DNA of 20,000 nucleotides, from the NCBI GenBank assembly GCA_037179515.1, contig JAXCGZ010009953.1, positions 1-20,000 of the forward strand. The letters are read 5' to 3'. Origin of the DNA: Halocaridina rubra (lineage: Eukaryota > Arthropoda > Malacostraca > Decapoda > Atyidae). The notes beneath the pieces were generated by a model. That model made no database searches and had not been told where the DNA came from. It saw nothing but the letters and a program-made list of their open reading frames with translations. The position numbers were made by a program, and so were the translations under genes. Positions 1 through 11,811 of this stretch are shown here, one piece after another; position 1 is the first letter of the stretch, and every line of letters starts with the position of its first letter.

Positions 1-1
1 C

Positions 2-541
2 AAATATAAAGAATGTTACAGGTGTGGTAATAATAATCATCATCCGAATGATAGTTATAAGTGTCCTCGTTATAACAATGTGTGCAAGTTTTGTGGATAT
101 TATGGGCATTTTTAAAAGAAATGTCTTAAGAAACGAACAAAACAAGCTGAAAAACACACATTGTACAAAAGAAAGAGAACAAGAAAACTTAGAACAAGAA
201 AACTTTGCTTTCCAACTAAATTCCACTCACACAAATAAGAGAATAATGTGTGAAGTACAAGTAAATGGAAAAAATATAGAAATGCAGTAAGATACAGCTG
301 CAGATATAACTGTGATTTCAGAAGAAATAGCCAAGAGTATACCTTATCTGAAAATAGAGGACACAAGTTCCTTAATCACAGACTACAATAATCGAAAGAT
401 TGAAACAATAGGAAAAGCTGAAGTTATGGTAAAATATGAGAAACAAATTGTGGAGTTACCAGTTGTAATAGTAACAGGAAATAGAAAAGGATTGTCAGGT
501 TTAAACTGGATAAAAGACCTAAAGCTAAACTTTCCAGATTG
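2..541 (+). pseudogene. gag zinc knuckle and aspartic protease remnant
   Basis: In the frame starting at base 2 a CX2C...C cluster is followed by a CCHC knuckle (CKFCGYYGH, then KKC, 80-124), the nucleocapsid RNA-binding motif of gag. A TAA at 113-115 falls inside the last spacer of the knuckle. The protein then continues one frame over, from about 125 to 290. A second TAA at 288-290 stands directly before the protease active-site box DTAADITVI (291-317). The catalytic aspartate and the downstream protease fold segment (LPVVIV, LNWIKDL) follow to a stop at 540-542. In the family this protease cuts the Gag-Pol polyprotein. At least two stops and one frameshift make it non-functional. Confidence 0.85.
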
Positions 542-542
542 A

Positions 543-1854
543 TAAAGAAAGCAAATCTAAAGATAAATAGTATAAGTACACAAGATCTGATGGAAGAATA
601 TGAAACAATTTTTAAGCCAGGTTTAGGTACTATAAACAATGTGACTGCAAACTTAGAATTAAAGGAAGATGAAATGCCAAAATTTTTGCCACCCAGACAA
701 ATACCTTTTGCGCTGAAAACTCAAGTCGAAAAAGAAATATTGAGACTAGAGGAATTGGCAAAAGGTAAAATATAGTCAGTGGGCTACACCTTTAGTACCC
801 GTAGCAAAGCCTGATGGTGGAGTAAGACTATGTGGAAATTATAAAGTCACAGTGAACCCACAATTAAAAGTTGCTCAACATCCTTTACCTAACCCTAGTA
901 TTATGTTTGCTACTATGGGAGGTTGTAAGATACTCTCGAAAATAGACTTGAAAAATGCTTTTCAGCAGTTAACAATGGACACAAAGTCACAAGAAATATG
1001 TACACTAAATACTCATTTAGGGTTATATCAACCGAAAAGACTGCCCTATGGAGTAGCAAGCAGTCCAGCCTTATGGCAAGAGACTATGGACAAGCTATTC
1101 ACAGGATTAGATGGTGTTTTCTGCTTTGTAGATGACATAGTTGTTGGGGGAGAAGATGAACAACAGCATAATCAGAGATTAAAGAAAGTACTAGATAAAA
1201 TAAAGGAAAATGATATGAAGATAAATAAGAATAAATGTCTATTCAATGTATCATCAGTAAATTATTTAGGATTTGTGATAGATGAAAATGGCATTCACAA
1301 AACAAAAGATAAGATAAAAGCAGTATGGGAAGCTAAAGTACCAGCAAATGTTAGAGTTGAAATCATTTCTTGGATTAGTAACATTCTATGCAAAATTTAT
1401 CAAAGATTTAGCAACAATAGCTCATCCCTTATACCAGCTATTAAAGAATGAGGTAAAGTGGAAATGGTCACAGGAGTGTCAGAATGCTTTTGAAAAAATA
1501 AAAAAGGAGATTTGTTCTGATAAATTTTTAGTACACTTTAAAGAAAATCTTCCTTTAAAATTAGTATGTGACGCCTCACAAGTTGGAATAGGTTGTGTCT
1601 TAGCACATGAAATGCCAGATGGCATGGAAAAACCTACTGCAATTGCTTCAAAATTGTTGAATAAAGCTGAGCAAAATTATTCTCAAATAGAGAAGGAAGG
1701 CTTATCGTTGATCTATGGCTTTAAGAAATTTCACATGTATTTGTATGGAAAGAAAATGTTTACTTTGGTAACTGATCATAAGCCGCTATCAGCTATCTTA
1801 GGTCCAAAAGCAGGACTACCAACGCTAGTTGCAGCTAGACTCCAGAGAGTATAG
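543..1854 (+). pseudogene. Ty3/gypsy reverse transcriptase and RNase H remnant
   Basis: After a frame change at about 541 the N-terminal linker (KPGLGTI, LPPRQIPFALK) runs to a stop at 773-775. The RT proper uses another frame from 771, with WATPLVPVAKPDGGVRL, the first catalytic aspartate in KIDLKNAFQ (Asp 945-947), LPYGVASSPALWQ, and FVDD at 1125-1136 in place of the commoner YVDD. Near 1345 the frame shifts again into [13 protein letters not shown] and then RNase H. RNase H Asp (LVCDAS, 1570-1572), Glu (SQIEKEGLS) and Asp (TDHKPL, about 1774) are all present. The region ends at a TAG at 1852-1854, where the usual end of RNase H seems to be missing: the QR before it lies almost against the YRS that normally comes after a longer spacer. 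That gap is inferred from family knowledge. Confidence 0.92.
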
Positions 1855-3126
1855 ATCCACTAGTAAAATGGGAAACGCAGATGCACTGTCACGATCACCA
1901 GTAGAAAAAGCACCAGAAGGGCATGAAAAGTCCATACTATTGATTGAAACTCAGAACTTACCCTTGAGAGCAAAGAACATTGGACAAAGCACAACAAAAG
2001 ATAAGGTCCTATGTAAATTGAAGGAATATTTGATGACAGGAAATGATAAGTACTTAGAAGGAGAAGAGTGTCAAGCTTATAAAGCAGATTAGGAAGAACT
2101 AAGTATAGAACAAGACTGTATCTTGAGAGGAGCTAGAGTAGTAATTCCTATGCCGCTCAGAAGAAAGGTTTTGGAAGAAATACATGAAGGTCATCAAGGA
2201 ATTGTAAAGTCAAAAGCCATAGCCAGAAGTTTCATATGGTGGCCAAATGTAGATAAAGATATAGAGGTCTATATAAAGGATTGTCAGGATTGTGCATTAC
2301 AGCAAAACAACCCTAAGTCAATAAGTTTACACCCATGGGAATGTGCAAGATATACATATCAGAGACTGCATATTGATTATGCAGGACCCTTTCTGGGAAA
2401 TTCTTGTTTAGTAGTAGTTGATGCTTATAGCAAATGGCCTGACATCATTCCAATGCAGACAAAAACTTCTCTAAATACAATTTAAGTCCTCATGACATTA
2501 TTTTCCACTCATGGTATTCCAGAGAGAGTAGTTACAGATAATGGTCCTCAGTTCTGTTCAGAAGAGTTAGAGAATTTCTTAAAGGTAAATGGCATTACAT
2601 ACATTATCTGCACCCTATCACCCAGCAAATAATGGTGAAGCAGAGAGAATGGTACAAACCTTTAAAAATGCAATGAAAACGTGTAAAGCCATGAACATTC
2701 ATAATTCTCTTAATAAGTTTTTACTCACATATAGGACAACACCTCATACAGCAATAGGTGTTTGCCCTTCATTTTTATTGATGGAAAGGAGACTCAGATG
2801 TAAGTTAGATCTACTTCTACCTGACTCAAATGGTAAAAAAGAAAATGAAATATATGAAAGGAATTGGAAAGATTAGACAATTCAGTGAAAATGATAGCAT
2901 AGTAGTCAAAATGTATAACAATAAGGAAAAATAGTATAAAGGAAAAGTTAAAAAGAAGTTAGGAAATCTGAACTACGAAGCAGGATTGGATGATGGCAAG
3001 GTAGTCAGACGACACATTGACCAGCTACAACCCAGTGGTAAAGATCCAGGGAGATCAGAAAGAGTTGAGTCTGTATTACCTGATTGGGGGAACAGAGGAA
3101 AGCCTCCAGAAATATTAAACTTATAA
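1838..3126 (+). pseudogene. Ty3/gypsy integrase and C-terminal module remnant
   Basis: The frame from 1838 begins [16 protein letters not shown], the RNase H to integrase linker. An in-frame TAG at 2090-2092 follows, then the HHCC zinc finger (HEGH at about 2183-2194, CQDC at about 2282-2293). The catalytic core has Asp 2375-2377 (HIDYAGPF), a TAA at 2483-2485, Asp 2537-2539 (TDNGPQF) and, after a frameshift near 2600, SAPYHPANNGEAERM with the catalytic Glu at 2643-2645. A third frame, from 2875, carries the C-terminal GPY/F-like part (NDSIVVKMYNN, DDGKVVRRHIDQLQPS), with a TAG at 2932-2934 and the natural-looking end TAA at 3124-3126. The family enzyme inserts retroelement cDNA. Several of the stops sit where TGG or CAA would be expected, which suggests decay by C-to-T/G-to-A transitions. 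Confidence 0.92.
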
Positions 3127-3229
3127 GGAAATATGTAGTAATATAGTTACCTTATTTCAATATGTATCCTAGGTGTAATTTTGTATCTCCTGTAACTTAT
3201 TGTTTAAATAAAAGGGGCCAATTCATTTT

Positions 3230-3243
3230 AGGGGAAAGGAAAC
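3230..3243 (+). other. polypurine tract before the 3' LTR
   Basis: The run AGGGGAAAGGAAAC ends immediately before the TGTTAT that opens the LTR. In LTR retrotransposons this purine tract primes plus-strand DNA synthesis. Its position fits exactly; function is inferred from the family. Confidence 0.75.
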
Positions 3244-3684
3244 TGTTATGTATTTAAGCAGTTATGTATTTTGTCAAAGATATTCTCCATTTAAAATTAC
3301 CGCTTTCTGTAAGCAAATGAAAAACATTCTTAAGTACAAAGAGTATGACTTGAAAGAAACCTATATAGGATGTAATTCCTTTATATTGATTCAGTGTAAA
3401 GTACTTATGGTTTTGATCCCTCTAAGTAGATTCTCATTGGTTCTTGTAATTTCTTTAGTCGTAAGTTTATGTAACATATTATTAACTTCTACATAATAAA
3501 CCCTGTTGAGGAAGGAGTGTTTTATATACCTCTTATTAATCCTAAGTCATTTGTGACGAAAATGGGATATGTGATATATTAACACATTCATATAATAAAG
3601 AGGCCCACACTCGGCAACATAAAAGATATCTACAAGATTATTATTATTCTTGCAGGTAAGAAACACATTACCACTAATATAACA
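3244..3684 (+). repeat. 3' LTR of the gypsy element
   Basis: The 441 bp segment starts TGTTATGT and ends ATATAACA, a short inverted repeat (TGTTAT/ATAACA) of the canonical TG...CA type. It follows the polypurine tract directly. Inside are a TATATA at 3362-3367, possibly the core promoter, and AATAAA signals at 3495-3500 and 3594-3599. Near the 3' end TTGCAGGTAAG resembles a fused splice acceptor and donor. A small open frame (3248-3496) has no family features and is not called a gene. The partner LTR lies outside the window, so the boundary rests on the terminal motif and the tract. Confidence 0.78.
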
Positions 3685-4055
3685 AAGGAACGAAAATAGC
3701 AGGATTCCAACATACTTTGCCTATCCCACCTTCTGTCAGATGCTTTATCACAAGAAAAAAAATCAGAAAGAAAAGGATGGCCAGCTCCTCACTCCCTATT
3801 ACTTTTAGTTAGCTATGATATACATAGGGACTCTATAAGTAAGGAATTCTGTATTTCCCATCATCAAGCATCGCCTTCTTAGTGGCATAATTAAGCGATG
3901 CCGCCAGTATCAAGGCTAAATTCTTTTTCTCCCTCACCACTACGGGTAAACATTTTAGGTGTTCCCTAAGATATGCAGAGAAAATGAAGGCGAGATATTT
4001 TTCTCCCTTCATCACCCGAGATAATTAAAATAAACAGTAAAAGTAAAATGATGAC
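3685..4055. other. no recognisable feature
   Basis: The stretch holds only short open frames without recognisable motifs. A 60-codon minus-strand frame (3833-4015) shows no family signature or convincing splice sites. It may be an intron of the gene suggested by the exon candidate at 4060-4185. Confidence 0.4.
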
Positions 4056-4059
4056 TTAC

Positions 4060-4185
4060 AGAGCTACAACAGGCGTTTCTTCATCTGAATCAGAACCAGC
4101 ACCATCAGATCCTAGATTATCACTGGTCAACTGAGCAGACACAACTGTATTCAGAGGCATGGATTTCAAAGATGAAGGCGTGTAT
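4060..4185 (-). CDS. candidate internal host exon, protein unknown
   Basis: On the minus strand a pyrimidine tract ending TTTTTCAG (4188 and above) precedes an open stretch of exactly 126 bp, followed by the strong donor GTAAGT (4059-4054). The exon starts and ends at phase 2, so its length keeps frame. It encodes a serine-rich start (YTPSSLKSMPLN), then TVVSAQLTSDN, then an acidic low-complexity patch GSDGAGSDSDEETPVVAL. Such a patch is typical of disordered linkers in nuclear or cytoplasmic proteins, and I do not recognise the protein. Good acceptor, good donor, open frame and biased composition together make chance less likely, but there is no second exon in the window to confirm it. If real, the transposon-rich rest of the window may be intronic or flanking DNA of this gene. 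Confidence 0.45.
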
Positions 4186-4276
4186 CTGAAAAAGGAAAAG
4201 AAACCTGCATTCGAAGTGCTGTATATACGTACGCATATATGCATGTTAACCACTATTTGTATGTATATATTTATGC

Positions 4277-4309
4277 ATGTATGTATGTATGTATGTATGT
4301 CTGTATGTC
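4277..4309 (+). repeat. (ATGT)n microsatellite
   Basis: About eight ATGT units, the last ones interrupted by CTGT. It is flanked by other TA/GTA-rich sequence. Confidence 0.9.
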
Positions 4310-4344
4310 TATCATTATTTAACCTTTATTATATCTTTTGGTAG

Positions 4345-4787
4345 AACTATGAATGCATATAGCAATTACAGCCTCTTTTATTGGCAATTTCTAATTATCG
4401 ACTATTCTTACATTAGAAAAGTACTTGCTTGCAACCTGCAAAACCACATTCTTTTGTTGCTTAAAACTATAATCTTTAGTTCTAGAGCCACCATAGAAAC
4501 CTATGAACTAAGTCAAAACCATGGAGAAATATAAAATACATTACCATATACCCCTCTCTTTCTTCTGTCTTTCAATTGATAGTAACTCCAACTCCACTTG
4601 CTTCCCCTTGTAGCCTATCTGAGTTTTCATATCTGCATGACCAGTTTGTAGTATGTCTTTGTACTTTCTTTAATCTGCTAATATATTTTTAATTGCAAAT
4701 TCCAGAAGGGTGTTGCATATACAAGACTAGGTCTAATGTAAATTATGCAACATGTCTGAACAATTATGCATCCATAGTATCATCTTT
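4345..4787. other. no recognisable gene; possible SINE body
   Basis: AT-rich sequence without coding signal. Because the tRNA-like head at 4788-4858 points towards lower coordinates, the adjoining bases could be the body of a SINE, but no tail or target duplication is evident. Confidence 0.3.
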
Positions 4788-4858
4788 TTGACCCTGGTTG
4801 GGATTCAAACTTAGAACACATCATCAGAATGCTAAGGCACTATCAACTGTACCAATGA
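4788..4858 (-). repeat. tRNA-derived SINE head or tRNA pseudogene
   Basis: Read on the minus strand, TGGTACAGTTGATAGTGCC (4855-4837) matches an RNA polymerase III A box. Some 30 bases later GTTTGAATCCC (4810-4800) matches a B box, with TTTGA in place of TTCGA, a typical CpG decay change. The spacing equals that of a tRNA gene. No clean cloverleaf with paired acceptor stem is evident, which favours an old SINE head over a working tRNA. Confidence 0.6.
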
Positions 4859-5104
4859 AGGTAAAAAGAGAAACCTTCCAGCTAACTCCCAAAGCTAGGA
4901 AATATACACACACTACGATATGTCTATGTTCATTTTACTATTCTTCCAAAGCTCACTTGTGGCTCGTTTTGCATTACAGGGGGTCCCCAGTTAACGTGGT
5001 CCCTGACTTATGATGTTCCACAGTTATGACGGGCCCATAAATTATTAATATATTATTAATAAATCAACTTTTCAACCTACCTAGCTTGTGTGGTAAATTC
5101 AAGC

Positions 5105-5470
5105 TTCGAGCACTGAACAGTTTGTACGCATGGCAGATGAATACACAGCTAGCAGCACTGCTGTATTCGTATCTATAAAGTTAATGACTTTATGGATTTA
5201 TTTGTGTAAGTATTTGATTATTTGAAGGATTTTACTTAATTTATTTACAAAATTACCACACACATAGCCATAAATACAATTTTATGCAGAGCAGCTTGTT
5301 GAGCATGACGGTTGAATATGTTGTCACGCGGCATTGTTGTATACGTATATACCAAGTTAATGGTTTAATTTACTTATTTATGTATTTGGTTAATTGAAGG
5401 AATTAATTTAATTTATTTACAAAATTACCAAATACTGTACATAGCCAAAAGTACTTTCTTTATGCGAAAT
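5105..5470 (+). repeat. subterminal tandem repeat of element G, about 174 bp period
   Basis: Two full diverged copies are seen, with anchors GTTAATG at 5180 and 5356 and ACAAAATTACC at 5247 and 5419. A partial third copy starts near 5463. The repeat lies between the terminal repeat and the transposase remnant. Confidence 0.7.
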
Positions 5471-5590
5471 AATTTGTTGAACGTTGCGAAAAAATACGTC
5501 GTAAGACAGCATTAGACTGAGAAGAGGAAGAACCATCACTCAGCTTACTCTCGCACGCCATAGTGTTATTGTCCTTATCTGCTCTCTAGT

Positions 5591-6165
5591 TTGTTTTGTT
5601 CGTGTTTGCTCTTTATTTACCTTACTAAGTCTCCCAAGCATAGTGGTGATATTTCTAATGGCAGTGCTGCGAAGAATAGGAAAGATATCCCCATGGATTT
5701 TAAAGTTGAAATAGTAAAACATTCAGGAAGGGGAGAAAATGCTACGAACATTGGCTGCTCACTGGGATTAGCCTGTTCGAAAGTGGTGACGATCATTAAG
5801 GATACACATTGCATCCTTAGGTATGTGAAATGTCCTGCTCCAATGATGTCCACTGTGATTACTAACCAGCATAATGGCCTTATGATTCGGATAGAGAATG
5901 CTAGTGCTTTGGCTTGATGCCGTGCAAAGTGAAAAGGGGGAAGGGAGTGAAAGTGAAGATTTGTGGCCAATAGGTTGGTTTTATCATTTTAAGTTGTGCT
6001 AATATGCATAACCTAAGGGTGCAAGGTGAAGCTGCTAATGGTGATGAGAAAGTAGCAAAAGAGCTTCCCAATGTGGAAACAGAAATAATTATGGAGGGGG
6101 GTTACTGTGCCAAACAAGAATTTAACTTTAATGAGTTTGGCTTGTTTTAGAAGCATATAACTAGT
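5591..6165 (+). pseudogene. decayed Tigger/CENP-B-like transposase of element G
   Basis: The frame from about 5623 reads SPKHSGDISNGSAAKNRKDI and then MDFKVEIVKHSGRGENATNI, the N-terminal CENP-B/psq-type helix-turn-helix of Tigger transposases, and stops at 5915-5917. A later fragment in another frame (about 6010-6140) contains NLRVQGEAAN, EGGYCAKQEFN and NEFGLF. This corresponds to the block around the first catalytic aspartate of the DDE domain, whose usual form is FNxDETGLFW. Here the aspartate is asparagine and the tryptophan codon after GLF is a TAG. A frameshift and a large internal deletion separate the two parts. The remaining DDE domain is absent. It is clearly a fossil. Confidence 0.75.
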
Positions 6166-6186
6166 CATATGTCATTACCAAGGAGA

Positions 6187-6188
<2 letters not shown>

Positions 6189-6267
<79 letters not shown>
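6189..6267. repeat. (TA)n array 1
   Basis: A perfect 79 bp TA run lying between the broken end of element G and the CAGTAATCCC terminus of element D (6272). Confidence 0.98.
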
Positions 6268-8348
<2,081 letters not shown>

Positions 8349-8479
8349 CTAGTTCTCAGAATAACGCGGAGATAAGTTCTCAGAAATCACGGGTAAATGG
8401 AAAATCGAGTGAAAAAACGAGTCATTTTCAATAAGAAACAATGATAAAAGGCATAGCTCGTTCACCAACTGTCCATAGA

Positions 8480-8880
8480 CACACTATACCAAAGAAATAA
8501 GATAAGTAAAACATATTTTATAAGTACATAACAAAGCAGAAAGACCTGTAGTTATTTGTATTAATATGCAAGTAGTGTACAGTAAAAAGATATACAGATT
8601 TACTGTACAGTAAACAAATTAATGTACTCTATTATGCCGTTGGCAACAGGCTTACACTGAGACGTGCATGGTGGCCAGACACACTATACCAAAGATATAA
8701 GATAAGTAAAACATAATTTATAAGTACATAACAAAGCAGAAAGACCTGTAATTATTTATATTAACATGCAAATAGTGTACAGTATATAAGATATACAGAT
8801 TTACTGTACAATAAGCAAATTAATGCACTCTATTATGCCGTTGGCAATAGGCTTACACTGGGACGTGCATGGTGGCCAGT
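8480..8880 (+). repeat. two-copy 200 bp tandem repeat in element E
   Basis: ACACTATACCAAAGA begins at 8481 and 8681. Each copy runs through AACAAAGCAGAAAGACCTGT and ends with GGACGTGCATGGTGGCCAG or a close variant. Element E' carries one copy (from about 19318). Confidence 0.93.
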
Positions 8881-9089
8881 GTTGCCAGATAAAGCGGATA
8901 TTTTTATTTTCAAATGTGTGGTACATTTTATGATATATATTAATTTCAAGAGGGTAGTACATACTGTAATTTAAATAAAAATGTACTTCATCTTTAAGAT
9001 ACTTGAAATAACTTACCAGCTAACATGTATATTTTTTATATTTATCATTGCTCTCATTCATCTTTTCTGGTAAAAATGATGGTGGCGGT

Positions 9090-9450
9090 GAGGACGAGGA
9101 TGCATACGTTTTGTCACACTTCTGTATCAGCTGATGCACCCTCACAAGCTATTTCCCTGACGATATTATAATAAAAATATATTTGCTGTTTGTTCTTAAT
9201 GCTTTTTTTCAATTTTCTTCATAATATCCGATTGCATTACGCGGTAGATGAGGAGTAGGATGCGAGAGAGCGAACCTCTATTGGCACACGTTTTGCTACT
9301 TCCGTATCAGCTGATACACCCTCACGCGCTATTTCCCTGACAATATTATATTGAAAATATGTTTGCTGTTTGTTCTTATCGCTTTTTAAAATTTTCTTCA
9401 TAATATCCGATCGCATTAAGCGGTAGAAGACGAGGAGGATGGCGGAAAAG
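9090..9450 (+). repeat. two units of the 180 bp minisatellite in element E
   Basis: Anchors TATCAGCTGAT at 9126 and 9306 are 180 bp apart, and the units share the CCCTGACRATATTATA and CTGTTTGTTCTTA segments of the element D minisatellite. Confidence 0.88.
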
Positions 9451-9609
9451 TGCCTCCGAGGCGGTCGAGTTTTTAATAAAATGTAAATTTTGTTTTCGAT
9501 TTTTTTTTGCATGGGCATTATTTGCGAATTTCGTATTTTTTTACTATTATTTTTTTTAGGGCGTTATTGCAATTTCGCGGTTAACAAAAACGCGGAAAAA
9601 AGGAACAAG

Positions 9610-9711
<102 letters not shown>

Positions 9712-9991
9712 TGTTACCTCCCTTATCGCGGTAGTTCGGTTCCGGGCCCCGGCGCGAACCAGGAAATTCGCGGAGTAGGATCAGCCTATATGTACATAGA
9801 TATTTTAATGTATTTTTACGTTTACACTGTATAAACCCTCCCTGCACTGTTAAAAAAACACCCTTTACATTATAAATAACAGCAAGCAACGTAATTTTTT
9901 ATGAAAGTGATAGCAAAACTTACCGTGAATGAGGTGATGATGACTTGACATACATAGGTACAGTATTTTACAATAATTTTTACGTTTACGT

Positions 9992-10135
9992 AAAATAGCG
10001 GCCGACATCCACAAACTTTTTTCCTTCTTTCAACATATCTAAGAGTTTCACTTTATCTACAATGGATAACATTTTCCTTTGCTGCTTAGGCTCACTACAA
10101 GAAGCCTTAGAAGATGAAGGATGCTTGGGAGGTAT
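9992..10135 (-). pseudogene. N-terminal Tigger transposase fragment in element C
   Basis: The 144 bp stretch matches codons 1-48 of the F transposase, covering the basic leader and the start of the helix-turn-helix (SEPKQQRKML, then LLDMLKEGKKFVDVGRYF). The initiator is ATA instead of ATG (10135-10133). At 9992 it runs directly into 3' subterminal sequence. It cannot make a transposase. Confidence 0.88.
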
Positions 10136-10228
10136 TGCAAAGGTTAAAATATGCGAGTAAAAAAATCACAAGCAAAACAAATTAATAATAATTATACTGT
10201 ACTTTTCAAAAGAGCTGGTCAATAAACG

Positions 10229-10250
10229 TATCTATCTATCTATCTATCTA
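10229..10250 (+). repeat. (TATC)n microsatellite
   Basis: Five tandem TATC units inside the 5' region of element C. Confidence 0.9.
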
Positions 10251-10494
10251 AATTTATGTTTTTTACTATTTTTTACTGTTTTATTATTTGTAGGCTGGGA
10301 AATAATACTTTTTTATCAATTAGATAATGAAATATGTTTTTTTCAATAAAAAAAAAATAAAAATACTGAATTTTTTTTTTCTAGTATTTTAATATTTTTG
10401 CATATACCCATGAAATAAAATAATAATTTATCCAAAAAATAACCGCGATACAGTGAGAACGCAAACCAAGAAACGCGAATAACCGGGGGAACAC

Positions 10495-10599
<105 letters not shown>

Positions 10600-11319
10600 C
10601 CCTCGCTATATCGCAATTCACCTTTTACGAATTCAGTGCACTGCAGCTTTTTTCGGCGAGCTTCTTTTTTTCTAGGTATATGCGAGAATATTAAAATGTT
10701 AAAATATTAAAATATTAAAATTTTCAGAATTTTCATTATTTTATTGAAAATTTTTTTATTCATTATTTTATTGATAAAAAAAGTATTTCCTAGCCTAAGA
10801 ATAATAAAACAGCAAAATATAGTAAAACATAAATTTAAACATGTAACTCACAGCACTGCACCATGTAAAATACAATACCGGTATCAGCATTTTGGAAAAT
10901 GAAAAGGGTCGCACCTAAATGAAATAGTACAGTGATCCTTCGCTGGATCGCATTTCTTGGCTCACGTTTTCACTGTACCACGTTTTTTTTTTTTTTTGCA
11001 AATTATTATTCTTTTTTGGGGGTATATGCAAAAACATTAAAATATTAAAAAAATAAAAATTCTCAGTATTTTCATTTTTTATTGAAAAAAAACATATTTC
11101 ATTATCTAATTGATAAAAAAAAATTTATTTCCCAGCCTACAACTAATAAAACTGAAAAAAAATTTTAAAAACATAAATTTAGATATACGTACGTACAGTA
11201 TAACTCACAGTATTGCATCATGCGAAATAGTGTCCGATAGCGTACAATGCATTGGGGTCGCAGCTTCGTGAGCTTGTATATATATTTATATTTCCAGTAG
11301 TTTCATGATTTTATTGATA

Positions 11320-11715
11320 AAAAAAACGTATATCTTAGCCTAAGAATAATAAAAAGTAAAAAATAGTAAAAAACATAAATACTAACAGTATTGCAACATG
11401 TAAAATACGATACCGCTATCAGCGTTTCGGACAAAGGCTCGTTCAGTCTAACTTACTTGTGCGCCGTTCATGTTGTGCTTATTAAATACGTTTTGCTTGT
11501 GATTTTTTTACTCGCATATTTTAACATTTCTTAGCCTAAGAATAATAAAACAGTAAAAAATAGTAAAAAACATAAATACTAACAGTATTGCAACATGTAA
11601 AATACGATACCGCTATCAGCGTTTGGACAAAGGCTCGGTCAGTCTAACTCACGTGTTCACCGTTCACGTTGTGCTTATTAATACGTTTTGCTTGTAATTT
11701 TCTTACTCGCATATT
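11320..11715 (+). repeat. two-copy 5' subterminal repeat in element B, about 197 bp
   Basis: The block running from TAGCCTAAGAATAATAAAA through GTAAAATACGATACCGCTAT and on to TTGTGCTTATTAA and ACTCGCATATTTTAAC appears twice in tandem. The second copy ends just before the transposase start. Confidence 0.85.
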
Positions 11716-11727
11716 TTAACCTTTGCA

Positions 11728-11811
11728 ATGCCTCCCAAGCATCCTCCATCTTCAAAGGCTTCTTGTAGTGAGCCTAAGCGGCAAAGGAAAATGTTAACCA
11801 TAACAGATAAG
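11728..11811 (+). pseudogene. N-terminal Tigger transposase fragment in element B
   Basis: An ATG opens 28 codons (MPPKHPPSSKASCSEPKRQR, then KMLTITDK) matching the F transposase. The sequence then switches to 3' subterminal sequence at AAG|GTAAGT. The join resembles a splice donor, but the same GTAAGT lies in the 3' subterminal repeat of the relatives, so a deletion joint is the simpler reading. Confidence 0.87.

Larger units (their letters stand above)
1..3684 (+). mobile_element. Ty3/gypsy LTR retrotransposon remnant, 5' end outside window
   Basis: The stretch holds, in order on the plus strand, a gag-type zinc knuckle, an aspartic protease, reverse transcriptase, RNase H, an HHCC plus DDE integrase and a GPY/F-like C-terminal module. 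It closes with a polypurine tract and an LTR beginning TGTTAT and ending ATAACA. RT before integrase is the Ty3/gypsy order. Motif wording (a DTAAD protease box, an FVDD RT box, NADALSR after RNase H, VRRHIDQL at the C terminus) resembles the Mag / K02A2.6-like lineage. Many stops and frameshifts break the reading frame, so it is a dead copy. No envelope-like gene lies between the pol end at 3126 and the LTR. The 5' LTR and most of gag lie before position 1, so the LTRs cannot be compared. Confidence 0.93.
4977..6188 (+). mobile_element. degenerate pogo/Tigger-type transposon (element G), 3' part missing
   Basis: A TA dinucleotide (4975-4976) is followed by CAGGGGGTCCCCAGTTAACG, a Tigger-type terminal repeat starting with CAG at a TA target. 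The interior has a tandem subterminal repeat and a decayed transposase that breaks off shortly after its first catalytic block. At 6189 the sequence passes into a (TA)n array followed by the end of another element, so the 3' half is lost, either deleted or displaced. The termini differ from those of the other Tigger elements here (CAGTGATCCC or CAGTGTTACC type), so it is another lineage. Confidence 0.72.

Noticed and set aside
3248..3496. 82-codon frame inside the LTR
   Set aside because: No domain or conserved motif; LTRs are usually non-coding and the frame overlaps promoter and polyadenylation signals.
3833..4015. Possible second minus-strand exon near the 4060-4185 candidate
   Set aside because: No convincing acceptor and donor pair around the frame and no compositional bias.
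4788..4858. Functional tRNA gene
   Set aside because: A and B boxes are tRNA-like, but the B box is mutated (TTTGA) and no properly paired acceptor stem is evident.
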